A DNA stretch of 64,000 bases. Source: Sodalis sp. dw_96. Its GTDB lineage: Bacteria; Pseudomonadota; Gammaproteobacteria; Enterobacterales; Enterobacteriaceae. The position numbers and the translations under genes are program-made. The notes under the pieces are model-generated. The model did not search any database. It saw nothing but the letters and a program-made list of their open reading frames with translations, and was not told the DNA's origin. Positions 58,338-64,000 of the stretch are shown here, piece by piece. Position 1 is the first letter of the stretch; each line of letters opens with the position of its first letter. The stretch spans positions 62,001 through 126,000 of the forward strand of contig NZ_JAAVUT010000012.1 of the NCBI RefSeq assembly GCF_018449575.1. Reading direction: 5' to 3'.

Positions 58338-58360
58338 AACCGGACCCGAGAGTCCGGTTT
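58338..58360. other. Second hairpin after ppc with the same arms
   Basis: ACCGGAC/GTCCGGT with loop CCGAGA is nearly identical in sequence to the terminator hairpin 78 bases away, but lacks a strong T-run on the minus side. It probably arose by duplication. Confidence 0.65.
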
Positions 58361-58379
58361 GAATCTGAACTCTCTCCTG

Positions 58380-61019
58380 CTAACCGGTATTGCGCATTCC
58401 CGCCGCCACGCCGGCGATGGTCACCATCAGTGCTTGTTCCACCCGCGGGTCGGGCTGTTCCTGCTGGCGCGAACGATGCAATAATTCCGCCTGCAGTACG
58501 TTCAACGGGTCGGTGTAGACGTTGCGCAAGGCGATGGACTCCGCGATCCACGGCAGATCGGCCATTAAATGATCGTCATTGGCAATGGTGAGCACCACGT
58601 TAATATCATCCGCCAATTGCTTACGCAGCTGTTTTCCCAGCGGCCATAACTTCTCTTCCACCAGGCGCTGGTCGTAATATTCCGCCAGCCATAAATCCGC
58701 TTTGGCGAACACCATTTCCAACATGCCGATACGGGTGGAGAAAAACGGCCAATCGCGGCACATGGCTTCCAACTCATCCTGTTTGCCTTCATCGACGGCT
58801 TTTTGCAAAGCGGCGCCGGCGCCCAGCCAGGCCGGCAGCATCAACCGGTTCTGCGTCCAGGCAAAAATCCACGGAATGGCACGCAGGCTTTCCACGCCGC
58901 CGTTGGGCCGCCGTTTCGCCGGACGCGATCCCAACGGTAATTTACCTAACTCCTGCTCCGGGGTAGCTGAACGGAAATAAGGCACAAAATCGGCATTTTC
59001 ACGCACATAACCACGATACATATTGCATGATGTAGTGGAGAGATCGTCCATCAGCGTGCGCCACTCCTGCTTCGGCTCCGGCGGCGGCAGCAGATTGGCT
59101 TCCAGAATCGCGCCGGTGTAGAGCGCCAGGCTGCTAATGGCCACTTCCGGCAGACCGAATTTGAAACGGATCATCTCGCCTTGTTCAGTCACCCGTAAGC
59201 CTCCTCGCAGGCTTCCCGGGGGCTGCGACAGTAACGCGGCATGGGCCGGCGCGCCGCCACGACCGATGGAGCCGCCGCGTCCGTGGAACAGCGTCAGTGC
59301 GATGCCGGCTTTTTCACAGGTTTTAATCAACGCGTCCTGCGCGCGGTACTGCGCCCAGGATGCCGCCACAACCCCGGCGTCTTTGGCCGAATCGGAATAG
59401 CCGATCATGACCATCTGCTTACCCTGGATAAAGCCGCGATACCAATCGATATTCAGCAATTGGGTCATCACGTCATCGGCGTTATTCAGGTCGTCCAGGG
59501 TTTCAAACAGCGGTGCGACCGGTAGCGGGAACTGGCAGCCGGCTTCTTTCAGCAATAAATGCACCGCCAGCACATCGGAAGGGGTTTTCGCCATGGAGAT
59601 GACATAAGCGGCAATGGATCCTTGCGGCGCATCGGCTATCACCCGGCAGGTTTCCAACACTTCGTGGGTTTGGTCGCTGAGCTGATAGTAACGCGGCAGC
59701 AACGGCCGTTTGGAGTTGAGCTCGCGAATCAGAAAGGTCTGTTTATCGGCTTCGGACCAGCTTTCATAATCCCCTAGCCCCAGATAACGGGTGATTTCAC
59801 TTAATGCTTCGGTATGACGGGTGCTTTCCTGGCGAACATCGATGCGGACCAGCTGAATACCGAAACATTTAATACGGCGCAGCGTATCGAGAAGCTGGCC
59901 GCTGGCGATGATATTCATGCCGCAGGCTTTCAGCGATTGGTAGCAGGTATACAAAGGCTGCCAAAGCTGATCGTTGCTTTCCAGCAAATCGTCCGGCGGC
60001 AATTGATGTTCACCTTTAACCTGCGCGGTCAGCCAGTTTTGGGTAGCGACCAATTGCCCGCGCAGGCGCTTCATCACCACGCGATAGGGTTCCAGCACCT
60101 CGTCGCCGCCCGCCAGAGCCCGCATTTCAGGCGTGCATTCCGTCATGGACAATTCGGAAACCAGGACCTGTATATCACGGAGAAACAAATCCGCGGCTTT
60201 CCAGCGGCTGAGCAACAAAACACGGCGGGTGATGTCGGCGGTGACATTCGGATTGCCGTCGCGGTCGCCGCCCATCCATGAGGTGAAGCGCACCGGTACG
60301 TTTTCCACCGGCAGGCTGAATCCGAACACGCTTTCCAGCTGTTCATTCAACTCCCGCAGATATTGCGGCACGCCTTCCCACAAACTGTTTTCCACGTTGG
60401 CAAAACCCCATTTGGCTTCGTCAACGGGGGAGGGGCGGTTATGGCGTATTTCATCGGTATGCCAGTATTGCGCCACCAGTTGACGCAGCCGGCGCATGAT
60501 TTGCTTCCGCTCATAATCCGCCAAGTCATTGTGATCTAATTGTTTCAGGCAGTTATTGACTTCAACCAGCATATGGATCAGGGTACGGCGCGCAATTTCC
60601 GTAGGATGGGCGGTCAACACCAATTCAATGGAAAGGGACTCCACGGCGGCGCGGATTTCTTTGTCATCCAGCTCTTTATTATCTTTCAGGCGGGCAAAAA
60701 CCTTACCTAATCCTTCCGGATTATTAAGGGCTTCCCCATGGGGGGAAATGGCATGAAACTGTTCCGCGGTGTTGGTCAGATTCAAAAACTGGCTAAAAGC
60801 ACGCGCCACCGGCAGCAATTCGTCATTGGACAGGTTCTGCAACGTGGTTAGCAATTCCCGGCGATGCGTCTCGCTACCCGCTCGGGAGGATTTGGACAGC
60901 TTCCGGATGGTTTCTACCTTATCCAGGATATTTTCACCCATTGCATCTTTAATGGTGTCGCCCAGAAGCTTCCCGAGCATACTAACGTTGCTGCGCATTG
61001 CCGAATATTGTTCGTTCAT
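58380..61019 (-). CDS. ppc: Phosphoenolpyruvate carboxylase
   Basis: Ppc carboxylates PEP to oxaloacetate to refill the TCA cycle. The start at 61019 ([20 protein letters not shown]) gives 879 aa (E. coli 883); a longer in-frame start 21 codons upstream was rejected. The active-site segments [37 protein letters not shown] and [19 protein letters not shown] are intact, and the chain ends in the conserved MRNTG. It is between metF and argE, a common enterobacterial order. Confidence 0.98.
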   Translation of the reverse strand: MNEQYSAMRSNVSMLGKLLGDTIKDAMGENILDKVETIRKLSKSSRAGSETHRRELLTTLQNLSNDELLPVARAFSQFLNLTNTAEQFHAISPHGEALNNPEGLGKVFARLKDNKELDDKEIRAAVESLSIELVLTAHPTEIARRTLIHMLVEVNNCLKQLDHNDLADYERKQIMRRLRQLVAQYWHTDEIRHNRPSPVDEAKWGFANVENSLWEGVPQYLRELNEQLESVFGFSLPVENVPVRFTSWMGGDRDGNPNVTADITRRVLLLSRWKAADLFLRDIQVLVSELSMTECTPEMRALAGGDEVLEPYRVVMKRLRGQLVATQNWLTAQVKGEHQLPPDDLLESNDQLWQPLYTCYQSLKACGMNIIASGQLLDTLRRIKCFGIQLVRIDVRQESTRHTEALSEITRYLGLGDYESWSEADKQTFLIRELNSKRPLLPRYYQLSDQTHEVLETCRVIADAPQGSIAAYVISMAKTPSDVLAVHLLLKEAGCQFPLPVAPLFETLDDLNNADDVMTQLLNIDWYRGFIQGKQMVMIGYSDSAKDAGVVAASWAQYRAQDALIKTCEKAGIALTLFHGRGGSIGRGGAPAHAALLSQPPGSLRGGLRVTEQGEMIRFKFGLPEVAISSLALYTGAILEANLLPPPEPKQEWRTLMDDLSTTSCNMYRGYVRENADFVPYFRSATPEQELGKLPLGSRPAKRRPNGGVESLRAIPWIFAWTQNRLMLPAWLGAGAALQKAVDEGKQDELEAMCRDWPFFSTRIGMLEMVFAKADLWLAEYYDQRLVEEKLWPLGKQLRKQLADDINVVLTIANDDHLMADLPWIAESIALRNVYTDPLNVLQAELLHRSRQQEQPDPRVEQALMVTIAGVAAGMRNTG

Positions 61020-61281
61020 AAGGACCCTGATCCAACTTACCTGAAAGTTTGTTTCACCCGAATGACGTAGATCACCCGCCATTATCTAGCCATGTATCGA
61101 TTCATTCGTCAAATGACATCATTTCACGGCATAAAACCGCGTATTCACGTTAATTCGTGAAAGTTAATTACATGGGCCCGATATAAGTAATACTTATTTT
61201 ATAGTACAAATATGACACAATTTGAGCGCATTTATCCCCTTCCGGCGTGAAGATGACGGAAAGGGGAGGCAGTTAAAAAAT

Positions 61282-62433
61282 TTACTGCAGACAAAAATGT
61301 TGTACCACTTGGGAAATTAGCTGCCGCGTCGGTTTAATAAATGCGGTATCGAGATATTCATCTGGCTGATGCGCCTGATTGATTGACCCGGGTCCCAATA
61401 CCAGCGTAGGACAGACTTCCTGGATAAACGGCGCCTCGGTACAATAGTTAACCACGGCGGTCTTGGTGCCCAGCAATTTTTCCACCACGGCCACCAAACG
61501 GTGGTCCGCCGGGCATTCATAGCCGGGGATCGGTGGGTGAAGGGCTTCGATAGTCAGCCGGCCCGGCCATTTTTCGCTTACCGGCGCCAATGCTTCTCCC
61601 AGCAGTCCGTTCAGGTCGCTGAGGGTCAAGCCCGGCAGCGGCCGGATATCCATATGCAATTCGCAGAAGCCGCAAATACGATTGGAGGCATCTCCGCCAT
61701 GAATATGGCCGAGGTTCATGGTGGGGTAGGGAATGTCAAAAGCGGCATGGTGATAACGCTGCTGTAAGGTGTTGCGCAATACCAGCAGATGAGAAATCGC
61801 GTCATGCATGAGTTCAATGGCATTGACGCCGCGGCTCGGATCGCTGGAATGGCCGGATTGTCCGACGATGCGGATGGCGTTGGACATATGTCCTTTATGG
61901 GCGCGTACCGGCTGCAGGGAGGTCGGCTCGCCTATAATGGCGCAATCCGGTCGTAATTGGCTGGATGAGGCGAAATAACTGGCGCCGGCCATGGTGGTCT
62001 CTTCATCGGCGGTAGCCAGGATATACAGGGGTTTTTTCAATTTACTGCCGTCGATATCCCGCAGGGAGTCGAGTATAAAAGCAAAAAAACCTTTCATATC
62101 CGCAGTGCCCAGTCCGTATAGCTTGTTATTATGTTCGGTAAGGGTAAAGGGATCACGGGTCCAACGCCCATCGTCAAAAGGCACGGTATCGGTGTGACCC
62201 GCCAGCAATAAACCGCCGGCGCCGCTGCCGATACTCGCCAGCATATTGAACTTGTTCCGGGTACCGGGGACCGGCTGGATCTCGACCTGAAACCCCAATG
62301 TGCTAAACCAGCCCGCCAATAAATTGATTAGCGTCTGATTACTCTGATCCAGCGCGCTATCGGTGGCGCTGATTGACGGAGTGGCAATCAGGGCACGGTA
62401 TAACTCAATAAACGGAGGCAAAATATTCTTCAC
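61282..62433 (-). CDS. argE: Acetylornithine deacetylase
   Basis: ArgE releases ornithine and acetate from N2-acetylornithine. It is an M20-family zinc enzyme of 383 aa, as in E. coli. Metal-site motifs are [25 protein letters not shown], the catalytic DEETTMAG, and [15 protein letters not shown]. It is divergent from argC, sharing a control region with ARG boxes. Confidence 0.97.
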   Translation of the reverse strand: MKNILPPFIELYRALIATPSISATDSALDQSNQTLINLLAGWFSTLGFQVEIQPVPGTRNKFNMLASIGSGAGGLLLAGHTDTVPFDDGRWTRDPFTLTEHNNKLYGLGTADMKGFFAFILDSLRDIDGSKLKKPLYILATADEETTMAGASYFASSSQLRPDCAIIGEPTSLQPVRAHKGHMSNAIRIVGQSGHSSDPSRGVNAIELMHDAISHLLVLRNTLQQRYHHAAFDIPYPTMNLGHIHGGDASNRICGFCELHMDIRPLPGLTLSDLNGLLGEALAPVSEKWPGRLTIEALHPPIPGYECPADHRLVAVVEKLLGTKTAVVNYCTEAPFIQEVCPTLVLGPGSINQAHQPDEYLDTAFIKPTRQLISQVVQHFCLQ

Positions 62434-62458
62434 TGTTAAAAGCCTTTGGGTTGGATAG

Positions 62459-62497
62459 TATCAATATTCATGCAATAATAGTGAATAAAAATACACT
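62459..62497. promoter_or_regulatory. Pair of ARG boxes (ArgR operator) between argE and argC
   Basis: TATCAATATTCATGCAAT (62459-62476) and AGTGAATAAAAATACACT (62480-62497) fit the 18-bp ARG-box consensus with about two and one mismatches and are 3 bp apart, the spacing ArgR needs. The region closely resembles the E. coli argECBH control region. Confidence 0.88.
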
Positions 62498-62622
62498 AAC
62501 GTTGAGCGTTAAGTAAACGGATTATTAACAGATTACTACGCTTGGCCTCGCGGGTGAACAGCGAATAAACGCTGGAGAACCATTATCGTTGTTAACATTG
62601 ATTAAGAAGGTGAACATAAGTC

Positions 62623-63630
62623 ATGCTGAATACGCTGATTGTCGGTGCCAGCGGTTATGCCGGAGCTGAGCTTGCGGCCTATGTGAATCGCCACCCGCAG
62701 ATGAACATAGCCGCTTTGGCGGTTTCAGCGCAAAGTGCGGATGCGGGAAAACGTCTGTCCGATATTCATCCCCAACTCAAAGGTATCGTTGATTTGCCGC
62801 TGCAGCCCCTGGGGGATGACGTGAGCGAATTGGCGAAAACCGTGGATGTGGTGTTTCTCGCCACCGCCCATGAAGTCAGCCATGATCTGGCGCCGGCATT
62901 CCTGGCCGCCGGCTGTGTGGTTTTTGATCTGTCCGGGGCTTATCGGGTGAACCAGGCGGAATTTTACAGCCGTTATTATGGTTTTGAGCATCAGCATGCC
63001 GATTGGCTGGCGAAGGCGGTTTACGGCCTGGCGGAATGGCAGGGCGAAGCGTTGAAACACGCACAGCTGATTGCCGTCCCGGGCTGTTATCCCACCGCGT
63101 CGCAGTTGGCGCTTAAACCTTTGGTGGACGACGGCCTGCTCAACGACGGGCAATGGCCGGTTATCAATGCCGTCAGCGGCGTAAGCGGCGCGGGGCGCAA
63201 GGCGTCATTGGCGAGCAGCTTTTGCGAAGTCAGTTTACAACCCTACGGGATTTTCACTCATCGCCATCAGCCGGAAATCGCCGCTCATCTGGGGATCCCG
63301 GTAATCTTTACACCCCATCTCGGCAACTTCGCCCGGGGTATCCTGGCCACCATCACCTGTCGGCTGAAGACCGGCGTCACGGCACAAGATGTGGCCGAAT
63401 GCTATCACAACGCCTATCAGGATAAACCGCTGGTGCGGCTGTATGATAAAGGTGTGCCGGCGCTGAAAGCCGTGGTGGGGCTACCGTTTTGCGACATCGG
63501 TTTTGCGATGCAGGGCGAACATCTGATCGTCGTGGCCACAGAAGACAATTTATTAAAGGGAGCGGCGGCGCAGGCGGTTCAGTGCGCTAATATCCGGTTT
63601 GGTTTCGCACAAACCCTGGGGCTGCTTTAA
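62623..63630 (+). CDS. argC: N-acetyl-gamma-glutamyl-phosphate reductase
   Basis: ArgC makes N-acetylglutamate semialdehyde with NADPH, the third step of arginine synthesis. The 335-aa protein (E. coli 334) has the N-terminal Rossmann [14 protein letters not shown] and the catalytic cysteine in [13 protein letters not shown], with HRHQPEI near the end. The start follows AAGAAGGTG. argB follows after 25 bp. Confidence 0.98.
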   Translation: MLNTLIVGASGYAGAELAAYVNRHPQMNIAALAVSAQSADAGKRLSDIHPQLKGIVDLPLQPLGDDVSELAKTVDVVFLATAHEVSHDLAPAFLAAGCVVFDLSGAYRVNQAEFYSRYYGFEHQHADWLAKAVYGLAEWQGEALKHAQLIAVPGCYPTASQLALKPLVDDGLLNDGQWPVINAVSGVSGAGRKASLASSFCEVSLQPYGIFTHRHQPEIAAHLGIPVIFTPHLGNFARGILATITCRLKTGVTAQDVAECYHNAYQDKPLVRLYDKGVPALKAVVGLPFCDIGFAMQGEHLIVVATEDNLLKGAAAQAVQCANIRFGFAQTLGLL

Positions 63631-63655
63631 CGGCAAACAACGAGGCACAAAAACA

Positions 63656-64000
63656 ATGAATCCGTTAATTGTAAAATTAGGCGGCGTATTGCTGGACAGT
63701 GAAGAAGCCCTGGAACGGCTGTTCAGCGCGCTGGACAGTTATCGCGCTCAGCACCAGCGCCCGCTGGTGATCGTCCACGGCGGCGGCTGCCTGGTGGATG
63801 AGCTGATGAAAAAACTGGCATTACCGGTGATCAAAATTGATGGTCTTCGGGTAACTCCGGCGGATCAGATCGACATTATCACCGGCGCGCTGGCCGGCAC
63901 GGCGAACAAAACCCTGCTGTCCTGGGCCAAGAAACATGCTATTCCGGCGGTGGGATTATGCCTGGGCGACGGCGATAGCGTTAAAGTGACTCCTTTGGAT
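63656..64000 (+). CDS. argB: Acetylglutamate kinase, cut by the window end
   Basis: ArgB phosphorylates N-acetylglutamate, the second step of arginine synthesis. The first 115 codons are present and run off the window. The N-terminus [20 protein letters not shown], the glycine-rich [16 protein letters not shown] and the [22 protein letters not shown] segment are diagnostic. The start follows GAGGCACAA. The gene belongs to the argC operon. Confidence 0.96.
   Translation, partial: MNPLIVKLGGVLLDSEEALERLFSALDSYRAQHQRPLVIVHGGGCLVDELMKKLALPVIKIDGLRVTPADQIDIITGALAGTANKTLLSWAKKHAIPAVGLCLGDGDSVKVTPLD

Overview
This 64-kb window is a chromosomal segment of a gammaproteobacterium of the order Enterobacterales. 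The evidence is the gene order (pfkA-sbp ... tpiA-yiiQ-fpr-glpX-glpK-glpF-zapB-rraA-menA-hslU-hslV-ftsN-cytR-priA-rpmE ... metJ/metB-metL-metF-ppc-argE/argC-argB), protein lengths that match the E. coli orthologues almost residue for residue, two ERIC repeats, and conserved GlpR, MetJ, ArgR and RbsR control regions. The genus cannot be named from the sequence alone. The layout differs enough from Escherichia (rbs operon beside sbp, no cdh, a secretion locus between rpmE and metJ, no katG between metF and ppc) that a Yersinia-, Serratia-, Pectobacterium- or Sodalis-like lineage is more likely.

Region by region: 1-2647 holds pfkA and sbp, each with an intrinsic terminator. 2700-8655 is a complete ribose operon rbsDACBKR with two RbsR palindromes in front, sitting where E. 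coli has cdh. 8656-24745 is a conserved block, mostly on the minus strand: tpiA, yiiQ, fpr, glpX, the glpFK operon, zapB (+), rraA, menA, hslVU behind a heat-shock promoter, ftsN, cytR, priA, and rpmE (+). Two ERIC elements lie in it: a canonical 127-bp copy between fpr and glpX, and a 201-bp copy with an internal insertion whose end supplies the last codons of cytR.

25605-52751 is a 27-kb type VI secretion (T6SS) locus, entirely on the plus strand. It contains all thirteen core components: tssB, C, K, L, hcp (tssD), clpV (tssH), vgrG (tssI), M, A, F, G, J and E. It also has an OmpA-domain membrane anchor, a PAAR tip protein, a VasL/TagA-like protein and a membrane protein of unknown role. 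Inside it, about 36.5-42.5 kb is A+T-rich accessory DNA: a VgrG with a transthyretin-like tail, a DUF2235 (Tle1-type) phospholipase effector, its probable lipoprotein immunity protein, the PAAR protein, and a decayed lipoprotein gene that can be read through one frameshift and two stops. The locus lies exactly between rpmE and the last base of metJ.

52753-64000 returns to conserved biosynthetic genes: metJ divergent from metBL, metF, ppc, and argE divergent from argC-argB (argB is cut by the window end). Met boxes and ARG boxes are visible in the intergenic regions. No tRNA, rRNA, CRISPR array or complete insertion sequence was seen.
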